64,000 nt of DNA from Halobellus sp. Atlit-31R (GTDB taxonomy: Archaea > Halobacteriota > Halobacteria > Halobacteriales > Haloferacaceae), in contig QPLR01000001.1 of NCBI GenBank assembly GCA_003665935.1, forward strand, positions 248,001-312,000. Direction: 5' to 3'. Made by a program: the position numbers and the translations under genes. The first letter of the stretch is position 1. The number at the start of each line of letters is the position of its first letter. Shown piece by piece: positions 8,397-15,489 of the stretch. The notes under the pieces were generated by a model. It did not search any database. It worked only from the letters and a program-made list of their open reading frames with translations, and was not told the origin of the DNA.

Positions 8397-9257
8397 TCAG
8401 GCGCCGACTTCCGCGCCAACGTAGAGGACGACGACGAGGAAGATCCAGACGACGTCGACGAAGTGCCAGTACATCGAGGCCGTACTGACCGAGACGTGCC
8501 GCTCGGCGGAGTACTGCCCCAGCAGCGCGCGGACGAAGACGATGCCCAAGAGGACCGCGCCGAGGCTGACGTGGAGCCCGTGGAGGCCGGTGAGGCCGTA
8601 GAACGCCGACCCGAACAGCCCCGAAGAGAGGGTGAAGTCGGCGTGGACGATGAACTCGTAGTACTCGTAGATCTGGCCGCCGATGAAGATCACACCGAGG
8701 AGCAGCGTCAGCCCGAGCCCGATGAGGAAGTTCTGCCGGTCGTCGTTCCGGATCGCGACGTGGGCGTAGTGGAGCGTGATCGACGACAGGACCAAGATCG
8801 TCGTGTTGATCAGGATCAGCGAGCCCGTCAGCGTCGGGACGTCCGTGAAGATCGAACCCCAGTCTCCTGCCCGGATGTAGAAGTAGTAGCCGAACAGCGC
8901 GCCGAACGTCGCTAGCTCGGAGCCGAGGAACGCGAGCATTCCCCAGCGGAGTTTGTTCGCGCCCTTCGTGCTCGCGTCGCGCGACCAGAACTTCGTCACG
9001 AACGCGTGGTACACCCAGCCGTACAGTCCGACGAGGAAGATGCCGACCGTGACGACGAGCGCCATCGGACCGGCGAGCGGGCTGACGATCGCGCCGTCGC
9101 CGCGACCGAGGATGTAGAGGGCAGCCGCAACGTAGACGCCCGCGCCGCCGACCGCGGTAACGAACGGCCACCAACTCGCTTCACCAAACCCACGGGGCCA
9201 GTCCTCGACTGCAGGGAGGTGGTGTCCGTGGTCGTCGTGTGCTTCTTCGGTACCCAT
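8397..9257 (-). CDS. coxC: Cytochrome c oxidase subunit III
   Basis: Integral membrane subunit of the aa3-type oxidase, stabilising subunit I. The 286-residue protein has seven hydrophobic segments, the conserved E in LGSELATFGALFGYYF (about 115-130), and the subunit III segment LTGLHGLHV followed by ASMYWHFVDVVWIF near the C-terminus. The start at 9257 follows a His-rich N-terminus (MGTEEAHDDHGHH); much longer frames upstream overlap squalene synthase and are shadows. It is separated from coxA by DRG, VOC, artA and dphB genes. Confidence 0.95.
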   Translation of the reverse strand: MGTEEAHDDHGHHLPAVEDWPRGFGEASWWPFVTAVGGAGVYVAAALYILGRGDGAIVSPLAGPMALVVTVGIFLVGLYGWVYHAFVTKFWSRDASTKGANKLRWGMLAFLGSELATFGALFGYYFYIRAGDWGSIFTDVPTLTGSLILINTTILVLSSITLHYAHVAIRNDDRQNFLIGLGLTLLLGVIFIGGQIYEYYEFIVHADFTLSSGLFGSAFYGLTGLHGLHVSLGAVLLGIVFVRALLGQYSAERHVSVSTASMYWHFVDVVWIFLVVVLYVGAEVGA

Positions 9258-9433
9258 AGCCGATGGTTTCGATCCGATGACTAAAAACCCTCCCAAAACG
9301 TACGATGCCACTCGCGCTCGGCCCCGGATACCCCGGCGACCCTCCACTCGTCGTATCGGGCCTCGGAACGCTCGGTACGATCCGCGAGGCGTCGGCGTTT
9401 CCGCGCGTCGTCCGTGCGCCGGCCGGGCGATCG

Positions 9434-10510
9434 TCAGTCCGCGCTCGACGGCGTGCGGTGGTACGGACCGGCGGCGATGTCCTCCCGCAGGTCGCCGAGC
9501 GTCTCGCGGCTTCCGCCGTTGCTCATCTCGGCGACCACGGCGAAGACCTCCTGCCGAGAGATCTTCACACCGGTAGCCGAGAGCGCGTCCTCCGGACGCG
9601 AGAGCAACTCCCGGAGTGTGCCGACCGCGAGCAGGAACGGGATGGCCCACGCCTCGAGGGTGTTGCCGTCGCGGAGCGGGACCGTCTCCAGATACGTCTG
9701 GGCGTCGTCGAGGAACGACCCCGCGAACTCGGCGGTGCGGCGAACGACCGACGCCGCGCCCGCCTCGTGTTCCTCGGCGAGGACGTCGTCCTGGGGAACG
9801 CCGGCCTCTCGGAGCCACTCCGCCGGGAGGTAGACGTTGTCCTCTGCGGTGTAGTCGTCGTACACGTCCTTCGAGATGTTGACGAGTTGGAGGAGCAGAC
9901 CGAACTCCTCGGCGGTGTCGTACAGCCGACGGCGTCGGTCGGCGGCGATGTCGTGGCGCGTCACGAGGTTCGTGATGAGGTTGCCGACGGTGCCGGCGGC
10001 GTAGTAGCAGTACTCCTCGAGTTCGCTCCGGGTCTGAATCCGGAGCCCGCCGTCGTCCTCGTAGCGTTCGACGAACTCTGCCATCCCCTGGACGAGCTCA
10101 CGCGCCGGCGGGACGATGGCTCGCTGGACGTCGTCGGGGAGGCTCTGGAACGTATTCAGAACTCTGGGAGAGTCGCGGACGACCGCCCAGTCGTCGGTCA
10201 TCGCGTCCTCGGCGGGGAGATGCGGTTCGACAGCGTCGGCGAACTCCGCCGCCGTCGCTTCCTCGTCGGGGGCGAGAACGGCGTCGTACGTGCGGAGCAG
10301 CGTCGCCTGCTCGGCCGGTGGAATGTGCGAGGCGTCTTCGACGGTGTCTGCGATCCGGCAGACGAGATACCCGAGACAGATGTACGACGACATCGGTTCG
10401 TCGAGCACGTCTACCGTGAGCGCGAAAGTACGAGAAACCCCCTGCACCGACTCGTGACACCACTGGAGGTCGGCTTGGTCGACTCGGGGGCGTTCATCCT
10501 GCTGAGACAT
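9434..10510 (-). CDS. Squalene/phytoene synthase family protein, likely squalene synthase
   Basis: Head-to-head prenyl transferase joining two farnesyl (or geranylgeranyl) diphosphates. In the 358-residue protein the two Asp-rich motifs are D55TVED59 and the segment Q208..N211..D215VYDD219, which bind the Mg-diphosphate groups. The VYDDY form and the length fit the squalene synthase branch of haloarchaea better than CrtB, but phytoene synthase is an alternative. Transcription probably starts from the TTTTTATG element about 33 bases upstream on the minus strand. Squalene would feed membrane neutral lipids. Confidence 0.88.
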   Translation of the reverse strand: MSQQDERPRVDQADLQWCHESVQGVSRTFALTVDVLDEPMSSYICLGYLVCRIADTVEDASHIPPAEQATLLRTYDAVLAPDEEATAAEFADAVEPHLPAEDAMTDDWAVVRDSPRVLNTFQSLPDDVQRAIVPPARELVQGMAEFVERYEDDGGLRIQTRSELEEYCYYAAGTVGNLITNLVTRHDIAADRRRRLYDTAEEFGLLLQLVNISKDVYDDYTAEDNVYLPAEWLREAGVPQDDVLAEEHEAGAASVVRRTAEFAGSFLDDAQTYLETVPLRDGNTLEAWAIPFLLAVGTLRELLSRPEDALSATGVKISRQEVFAVVAEMSNGGSRETLGDLREDIAAGPYHRTPSSAD

Positions 10511-10539
10511 TCGGAGTGTCAACGTCTACGGAGGGCGGC

Positions 10540-10547
10540 ATAAAAAG
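10540..10547 (-). promoter_or_regulatory. TATA-like box upstream of squalene synthase
   Basis: On the minus strand the A/T-run TTTTTATG lies about 30-37 bases before the ATG at 10510. It is the only AT-rich element in the interval. On the plus strand the same bases (CATAAAAA) sit 36 bases before a possible small ORF at 10579, so it could serve either direction. Confidence 0.45.
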
Positions 10548-10578
10548 CTTCGTGGGGTCGACCGGAGTATTGTGCGAT

Positions 10579-10743
10579 ATGAGCGAACTGGAGGACTCTG
10601 TAGACGGCTCGGACGCGAGCGGGCCGCACACACCGGCGTCGACGGAGTGTCACGACGGAGACAACTCGTGGCGAGACGCGAGGGACGACTGGGTTCGCCG
10701 ACCGGCTGAGAGCTCTGAGGCCCTCACTCGGCGTCGTCGGTAG
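10579..10743 (+). CDS. Possible small acidic protein (54 aa)
   Basis: ATG at 10579 gives MSELEDSVDGSDASG and continues for 54 residues to a stop at 10743, overlapping the 3' end of the KaiC-like gene on the other strand by 20 bases. The acidic composition is compatible with a haloarchaeal small protein, but the end (LTRRRR) comes from antisense of another gene. No family is recognised. Listed as weak. Confidence 0.22.
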   Translation: MSELEDSVDGSDASGPHTPASTECHDGDNSWRDARDDWVRRPAESSEALTRRRR

Positions 10744-12253
10744 CGGCGTACGGGTTCGCCTCGGCGCGGGGGTTCTCCCGCGTCTGTGGTGGTTGCTGAA
10801 CGCGGAGGTACGGCGGCTCTTCGGTGTATTCGACGAGCGACGTCGTGCCGACGAATCCACAGGGAGACTTCCGGAGCGTCAGATACTGGAGCCCCGCGTC
10901 GTCGATCCACGTGTCGAGCGTCTGTTCGGCGGAGTCGCGGTAGAACGCGGCGACCTGGTTGTCGACGGTGTTCGGATTCAGCACGTGGCACAGTGCGCTC
11001 TCCGGGTCGAGGAGTCGCGCTTCCTCGAAGTACCGCACGGTCCGGGCGGCCGCCGCCCCCAGCGTGTGTACCATCGCGTCGGCGTTCACGAGCGAGTAGG
11101 TCGTCCCGTCGACGCCCTCGTACAACTGCGAGAGGAGATTCATCACCGTCTCGTGGTCGTGTTCGGGCGTGAACACGTTCGGACGGTCGTTGTCCCACGT
11201 CCCGACGAGATCGACGACCGAGAGCCGGCCGGCGTCGAGGAGTTCGTCCATATCGTACCCGTGGCCGGCCATCAGTTGGTCGGTCCGCGTCTCTCGGAGT
11301 TCGATCGTCGGTACGAGGATGACCGCGTCGTCGGCTTCGAGTCCGTGCTTCAGCAGCGCGCTGAAGAGCACGGTGAGGTTCGCGCGCCCGTCGTGTTCCA
11401 GTAGGACGCCGGTCCCGCGGACGAGGCCGCCCCCCGAGAGCGCGTCGAGGCCGTCGATTCCGACCGACTGGTGTTCGTGATCTTTCAGCACGGGAGGCTG
11501 TGATCGCCGCTCCGGGGCCACTCGGAGCCCCGTCGGTTCGAACTCCACTTCCATCTCGCGGCGGTCGTAGTCGACGCCGCGCATCTTCGCGACCCGGAGG
11601 AAGTGGTGCGGGTCCGACTCGACGCGTCGCTTCGTGAGTTCGAGGACGCCGTGGGTGGTAAACCGAAGCGCACTCGTCACCTCGCTGTCCCCGGTTCGTT
11701 CGGCGGTGAACAGACTCGTCGCCTCGAACTGATCGGAGAAGAAACGGATCAGATCGAGCACGGAGCGACGGAAGCGCTGGGGATCGTCAGTGATGACGGA
11801 GAGCCCGGAGACGCTGTCGAGGACGACGCGGTCGACCGGGGCGAACCGTTCGAGGAACTGACGGATGTACTCGCCGGTGAACGGCGGCTTGAAGCCCTCA
11901 GAGAGGATCTCCCCGTCCTCTTCGCTCAGCGTCTGGAGCGTGAGGTCGTCGTCGCCGCCTTCGATCGTCCGGCCGGTGCCGGCGTGGATCGACGTGATCG
12001 AGAGGTTCTCGTGGTGGAGATCGAACTCGAAGTCCGAAAAGGACTGGCGCAGTTCGCCGATCGTCTGCTCTGTGCTGATGAAGAGACACTCCTCGCCGGC
12101 GTCGAGCCCGGCTTGCAGAAACTGCATCGAGAGCGTCGATTTCCCGCTGCCGGGGGCTCCGGTGAGCAGTATCGACCGATTAGCCGGATAGCCCCCGTCG
12201 AGCATCCCGTCGAGAACGTCGGATCCGCTAGATACTGAATTGTAGCCGGGCAT
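10724..12253 (-). CDS. KaiC/RadA-superfamily ATPase, two-domain 'HTR-like' protein
   Basis: A 509-residue RecA-fold ATPase. The N-terminal KaiC domain has Walker A GAPGSGKST (32-40) and a Walker B strand ending VVLDS (about 142-147). A second RecA-like domain begins near residue 265 (GIDGLDALSGGGLVRG) but its P-loop is replaced by EHDGRANL, so it probably does not hydrolyse ATP. Such proteins act as signalling or regulatory ATPases in haloarchaea; the target is unknown. The next gene upstream is a PadR-type regulator, 33 bases away on the same strand, which suggests a shared transcript. Confidence 0.85.
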   Translation of the reverse strand: MPGYNSVSSGSDVLDGMLDGGYPANRSILLTGAPGSGKSTLSMQFLQAGLDAGEECLFISTEQTIGELRQSFSDFEFDLHHENLSITSIHAGTGRTIEGGDDDLTLQTLSEEDGEILSEGFKPPFTGEYIRQFLERFAPVDRVVLDSVSGLSVITDDPQRFRRSVLDLIRFFSDQFEATSLFTAERTGDSEVTSALRFTTHGVLELTKRRVESDPHHFLRVAKMRGVDYDRREMEVEFEPTGLRVAPERRSQPPVLKDHEHQSVGIDGLDALSGGGLVRGTGVLLEHDGRANLTVLFSALLKHGLEADDAVILVPTIELRETRTDQLMAGHGYDMDELLDAGRLSVVDLVGTWDNDRPNVFTPEHDHETVMNLLSQLYEGVDGTTYSLVNADAMVHTLGAAAARTVRYFEEARLLDPESALCHVLNPNTVDNQVAAFYRDSAEQTLDTWIDDAGLQYLTLRKSPCGFVGTTSLVEYTEEPPYLRVQQPPQTRENPRAEANPYAATDDAE

Positions 12254-12286
12254 CTGGTATCCAACAATACCACGCGTCGTATAAAT

Positions 12287-12601
12287 TCATTCCTGGTTCG
12301 CGTCCTCGCGGTCCGCGTCGGACCGACCGTCGACGCGCGCCGAGAGCCAGGCGTACTGTGACTCGACGCCGTCGACGCCGGCGTCGGTGAGCCGATAGAC
12401 GTCGTGGATCCCTTCGGTCTCGCGCTCGAGGAGCCCCTGCTCGACGAGTGCGTCGAGCGTCGCGTAGTACGACTGCGGGTCGAGTCGCATATCGTAGTGC
12501 CGTTCGAGCGTCGTCTTCAGCTGCTGGCCGCGGAGCGTCCCCGCCTCGTAGAGCAGCGCACACAGGTCCCGCCGCCGACCGCTCTGGAGCCATTTCGCCA
12601 T
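12287..12601 (-). CDS. PadR-type winged-helix transcriptional regulator
   Basis: A 104-residue DNA-binding protein with a winged-helix core: LCALLYEAGTLRGQQLKTTL, then recognition helix SYYATLDALVEQGLL and wing ERETEGIHDVYRLTDAG. This is the PadR-like architecture. It lies directly upstream of the KaiC-like ATPase gene on the same strand and could regulate it. A run of CTTTCG-type hexamers (12631-12676) occupies the region 30-75 bases before its start codon, where promoter elements would be expected. Confidence 0.85.
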   Translation of the reverse strand: MAKWLQSGRRRDLCALLYEAGTLRGQQLKTTLERHYDMRLDPQSYYATLDALVEQGLLERETEGIHDVYRLTDAGVDGVESQYAWLSARVDGRSDADREDANQE

Positions 12602-12630
12602 CGCCGGAGGGTGCCTGCGGACGACTACGT

Positions 12631-12676
12631 CGCTTTCGCTTTCGTTTTCGCTTTCGTGTTTGTGTTCGTGTTCGCG
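12631..12676. repeat. Imperfect hexanucleotide repeat (CTTTCG / TGTTCG)
   Basis: Seven to eight imperfect copies of a CGCTTT / CGTGTT-type hexamer run head to tail in an otherwise G+C-rich intergenic region, 30-75 bases upstream of the PadR-like gene. On the minus strand this reads as repeated GAAAGC/GAACAC. Such arrays can change copy number by slippage and could tune promoter spacing. Confidence 0.7.
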
Positions 12677-12759
12677 TCGCCACGGAGTCCCGTCGATTCA
12701 CCGCCCCGAACGGGGAGTCGAACCGGTAAGTTCGACTCCCCCGCCTCCCAAGGGAGAGT

Positions 12760-13035
12760 ATGTCGAGCACCGAAGCGACAGCGGACGGGATCACGGCGCG
12801 CTACACCGAAACCGAGACCGAGCGAGTGCTGACGTTCGATGCCGGCGGTACGACGGCCGCCATCGCACAGAACATCGAGGGGTACGCGATGCTCAAAGTC
12901 CGCCCCAGTGCGAACGGCGACGAGCTCGAGCGCTACTACGGCTTCGATATGGCGCTGGATCACGCGGCCGAACTGCTCAGCGTCTCGCCGCACGACCTTC
13001 CGGTTCCCGAGGCGGCCGAAGACATGGGGATGTGA
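12760..13035 (+). CDS. Conserved haloarchaeal hypothetical protein (DUF7111-like)
   Basis: A 91-residue acidic soluble protein starting MSSTEATADGITARYTETE. It has alternating strand-like segments (ERVLTFDAGGTTAAIAQNI, YAMLKVRPS) followed by a helix and the ending PEAAEDMGM. I recall a haloarchaeal family of this length (DUF7111), but the function is unknown. It lies divergent from PadR and convergent with pssA. ATG 12760 is the only good start. Confidence 0.7.
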   Translation: MSSTEATADGITARYTETETERVLTFDAGGTTAAIAQNIEGYAMLKVRPSANGDELERYYGFDMALDHAAELLSVSPHDLPVPEAAEDMGM

Positions 13036-13112
13036 CCGCGAGGGACGCACGCAACTGCGGCCCGGACTGCCCAGCGAAGGCGTACGGCGGTCACGCTCTA
13101 CGCTCGACGGTG

Positions 13113-13814
13113 TCAGTCCCGCCGCCAGTAGAATCGCGGTCCGAGGAGCAGGTACGCGAGCGACAGAAACAGCAGTCCGTAGGCGAAGCCCTCGCCGACC
13201 GGCCCGGCGAGCCGTCGGCCGGTCGGCCCGTTGAGGAGGATCGCGGCTGCCTGAACCACGCCCATCACGAGCGCGTCCTGCGCGTGGAGGTCGGGGTACG
13301 TGATCGGCGCGAGCATCAGCGCCGCGAGCAGGACGACCAAGGGGACGAGCACGACCGGGCTCGTGAAGCCGGCGAGGACGGTCGCCGCCAGGATCGTCGC
13401 CGCGAGCGTCGTCTGTACGCCTTCGGTCTCGGCGGCGTCGCTGTCGTAGGCGGTGTAGAGCCCGAGTCGGGTCACTGCGGTCGCGACGAAGAGCGCCGAG
13501 CCGGCGAGTGCCACGAGCCCCCGTGGTTCGCCGAGTCCCCACGAGTCCGCGACCGTCATCGCGACCAAGAGTGCAGGCGCGACGCCGAAAGAGGCGACGT
13601 CGGCGAGCGAGTCGAGATAGGGGCCGACGGTCGTCCCGCCGCGGCGGCGTGCGACGACGCCGTCGAGCGCGTCGGCGATCGCAGCGAGGAGGAGCATCCG
13701 CGCCGCGAGTTCGACGTCGACCGTGCTGGCGACGGCGGCGACGAATCCGAGTGCCGCGTTCGAGACCGTCACCGCGTCGGCGAGGCCCAATCGACCGACG
13801 AACCGCGGTTGCAT
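13113..13814 (-). CDS. pssA: CDP-alcohol phosphatidyltransferase, archaetidylserine synthase type
   Basis: Membrane enzyme transferring a CDP-activated archaeal lipid to an alcohol, probably serine. The 233-residue protein carries the family motif DGxxAR(x)8Gx3Dx3D: the residues run from D51 through D54-G-x-x-A-R to the closing Asp residues of LDSLAD. It has six to eight hydrophobic segments. The short PssA-like core and lack of a soluble domain fit archaetidylserine synthase. In Haloferax volcanii a PssA homologue is needed for proper processing of archaeosortase substrates, which makes its co-occurrence with artA here notable. ATG 13814. Confidence 0.88.
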   Translation of the reverse strand: MQPRFVGRLGLADAVTVSNAALGFVAAVASTVDVELAARMLLLAAIADALDGVVARRRGGTTVGPYLDSLADVASFGVAPALLVAMTVADSWGLGEPRGLVALAGSALFVATAVTRLGLYTAYDSDAAETEGVQTTLAATILAATVLAGFTSPVVLVPLVVLLAALMLAPITYPDLHAQDALVMGVVQAAAILLNGPTGRRLAGPVGEGFAYGLLFLSLAYLLLGPRFYWRRD

Positions 13815-13916
13815 ACCTCGGCCGACTCGGACGATCGGTTTACCTCTTTACATCCGGATCCGGCTACATCCGTCCGGACCGCGCCACATTTAGCGCTCGC
13901 TCCCTGACGTCCGCGT

Positions 13917-14363
13917 ATGAGTGGACAGAGAGTGCTGGGAAACGACGGCGTCTCCCGTCGGCGCCTGCTCGCCGGACTCGGTGCCGCGGCGGCGACGACC
14001 GGACTGGCGGGGTGCTCTGCGGGCGCAGAGGCCGACTACGACATCGGGATGACGGCGATCGCGTTCGACCCGCCGACGTTCACCGTCTCCGTCGGCGACA
14101 CCGTCGTCTGGCGGAACACGAGTTCGCGCGGGCACACGGTCACCGCCTACGGCGATCGGATCCCCGACGACGCCGAGTTCTTCGCCAGCGGTGACTACGA
14201 GACGACGAAGGCGGCCGAGAAAGGCTTTCGCGAGCGGTTCGGCGGCGTCATCGACAGCGGCGAGTCGTGGTCACACACGTTCGAGACGCCGGGCGAGCAT
14301 CAGTACTTCTGCATCCCGCACGAGCAGGCGGGAATGGTCGGGACGATCATCGTCGAGGAGTGA
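13917..14363 (+). CDS. Halocyanin-like blue copper lipoprotein
   Basis: Small membrane-anchored electron carrier of the plastocyanin fold. The 148-residue protein starts with a Tat motif (SRRRLL, 13-18) and a lipobox LAGC with C33 as lipid site, so it should be exported folded and anchored outside. The type-1 copper ligands are H73, C132, H135 and M140 (FCIPHEQAGM). It could donate electrons to the nearby aa3-type oxidase, but that link is inference. ATG 13917; the gene is monocistronic and followed by convergent rps3ae. Confidence 0.93.
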   Translation: MSGQRVLGNDGVSRRRLLAGLGAAAATTGLAGCSAGAEADYDIGMTAIAFDPPTFTVSVGDTVVWRNTSSRGHTVTAYGDRIPDDAEFFASGDYETTKAAEKGFRERFGGVIDSGESWSHTFETPGEHQYFCIPHEQAGMVGTIIVEE

Positions 14364-14436
14364 CGTCTGCGCGATCGCGAGCCTGTCGGCTCGGGCGGGT
14401 GAAAAAACGGAACCCTCTCGGACAGTCGACGCCGCG

Positions 14437-15078
14437 TTACTCGTCGACGGCGACGTCTTCTTCGTCGACGTCGACGGCGGCCGCTTCCTCGGCGGCGACC
14501 TCTTCGGGTCGCGCTTCGAGGGTGAGCTTCTGGACTTCGACCCGACGGAGCGGGTAGATGGTCTTCGCTTCGCCGTAGATCGCAGAGGACAGGCGTCCCT
14601 CGATGGCGCTGTCGATGAGCTCGGCGAACGTCCGCTCTGCAGCGGCCTCCTCGACGAGGTCGATCATCACGCGCCGGATCGCCTTCTCCTGGCTGCGGTC
14701 GGCCTTCTTCGTGGTGAAGGCGACGGGCTGGAGCTGGACGCGGTAGTCGTCGGTCGTCAGCACTGTGATCGCGACGTCGACCTTCGAGGCGCCGCGGCGG
14801 ACGAGACTACGAACGTAGTCGCGTGCGAGCTCGTGTTTGACGAACTCGGTGTAGGCCGCGTCGCTGGAGACGTCGTTCACCTTGAAGGTGAGCTTCGTGT
14901 TGTTCTCGCCCTGATCGCCGGTGATGTCGCCGAGGGTCACCTCGACGGTTCGGCCGTAGACCTTCTCGGGCTCGTCCGCGAAGGTCGAGCCGAGTTCGGT
15001 GCGGTCGAACTGCTCCGGCGCGATGAGGCTGTACCATCGCTTGCCGCGCTTCTGCTTCGAAACTGATCGTTCACTCAT
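14437..15078 (-). CDS. rps3ae: 30S ribosomal protein S3Ae (eS1)
   Basis: Archaeal/eukaryotic small-subunit ribosomal protein. The 213-residue protein begins MSERSVSKQKRGKRWYSLIAPEQF..., with the conserved core GRTVEVTLGDITGD and the segment RRASK-V-D-V. The C-terminus is strongly acidic (VDEEDVAVDE), as usual in haloarchaea. Its ATG overlaps the end of pcc1 by 8 bases (15071-15078), indicating translational coupling in the rps15 - recJ-like - ORF - pcc1 - rps3ae series. Confidence 0.97.
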   Translation of the reverse strand: MSERSVSKQKRGKRWYSLIAPEQFDRTELGSTFADEPEKVYGRTVEVTLGDITGDQGENNTKLTFKVNDVSSDAAYTEFVKHELARDYVRSLVRRGASKVDVAITVLTTDDYRVQLQPVAFTTKKADRSQEKAIRRVMIDLVEEAAAERTFAELIDSAIEGRLSSAIYGEAKTIYPLRRVEVQKLTLEARPEEVAAEEAAAVDVDEEDVAVDE

Positions 15079-15340
15079 AGTATGTCTGGGTCGTGTCGAC
15101 GATGGCGTCCGCCACCGTCAGATTGACCACGGTGTCGTCCACCGTGGACTGCAGCCCGCCGGTCGTCTCGCGGGTGATCGTCGTCACGAGCGTGTCGCCC
15201 TCGACGACCATCGCCATCGAGTCGGTGTTGTCCGGACGGAGCGCCGCCGCCACCGTCTCGGCGTCGGCGTGCGTCGTCCGCAGGCGGGCCGTCCGCGACG
15301 CGCACTCGCGCGCCGCGTCCGAATCGTTCTCGTTCGTCAT
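15071..15340 (-). CDS. pcc1: KEOPS complex subunit Pcc1
   Basis: Dimerisation subunit of KEOPS, which makes the t6A modification of ANN-decoding tRNAs together with Kae1. The 89-residue protein has the typical two-strand/helix pattern: a TLVTTITRETTGGLQSTVDD segment and the following helix LTVADAIVDTTQTYYE. Its ATG overlaps the stop of the preceding 50-codon ORF (ATGA at 15337-15340) and its own end overlaps rps3ae by 8 bases. ATG 15340 gives the normal family length. Confidence 0.9.
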   Translation of the reverse strand: MTNENDSDAARECASRTARLRTTHADAETVAAALRPDNTDSMAMVVEGDTLVTTITRETTGGLQSTVDDTVVNLTVADAIVDTTQTYYE

Positions 15341-15489
15341 CTCGATACCTCCCGGTCGGGTGCACCGATCCTGGTTTCGATGCCGATGCCGATGCCGGTG
15401 CCGATGCCGCTTCCGCGTCCGATGCCGGCGGGGATGCGGGTGCCGGTGTCGGTGCCGGTGCTAGTGCTGATGCTGATGTGGACGCTCAT
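15337..15489 (-). CDS. 50-codon low-complexity ORF between recJ-like and pcc1
   Basis: ATG at 15489 overlaps the recJ-like stop codon (ATGA), and the TGA at 15337 overlaps the pcc1 ATG (again ATGA). The encoded 50 residues are almost entirely Gly/Ile/Thr/Ser repeats (SISTST, then GTGIGIGIG) arising from GGCATC/GGCACC hexamers, with a polar end. It is not a recognised protein. The exact start-stop overlaps at both ends suggest that it is at least translated to pass ribosomes from recJ-like to pcc1. It could also be a decayed or repeat-expanded gene tail. Confidence 0.5.
   Translation of the reverse strand: MSVHISISTSTGTDTGTRIPAGIGRGSGIGTGIGIGIETRIGAPDREVSR

Noticed and set aside
8317-9174. 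Alternative frame over coxC
   Set aside because: Arg/Pro-rich shadow; the true frame shows subunit III helices and motifs.
15360-15480. Hexamer repeats considered as a CRISPR array
   Set aside because: Units are 6 bp without spacers, and the stretch is an in-frame part of a coupled ORF.
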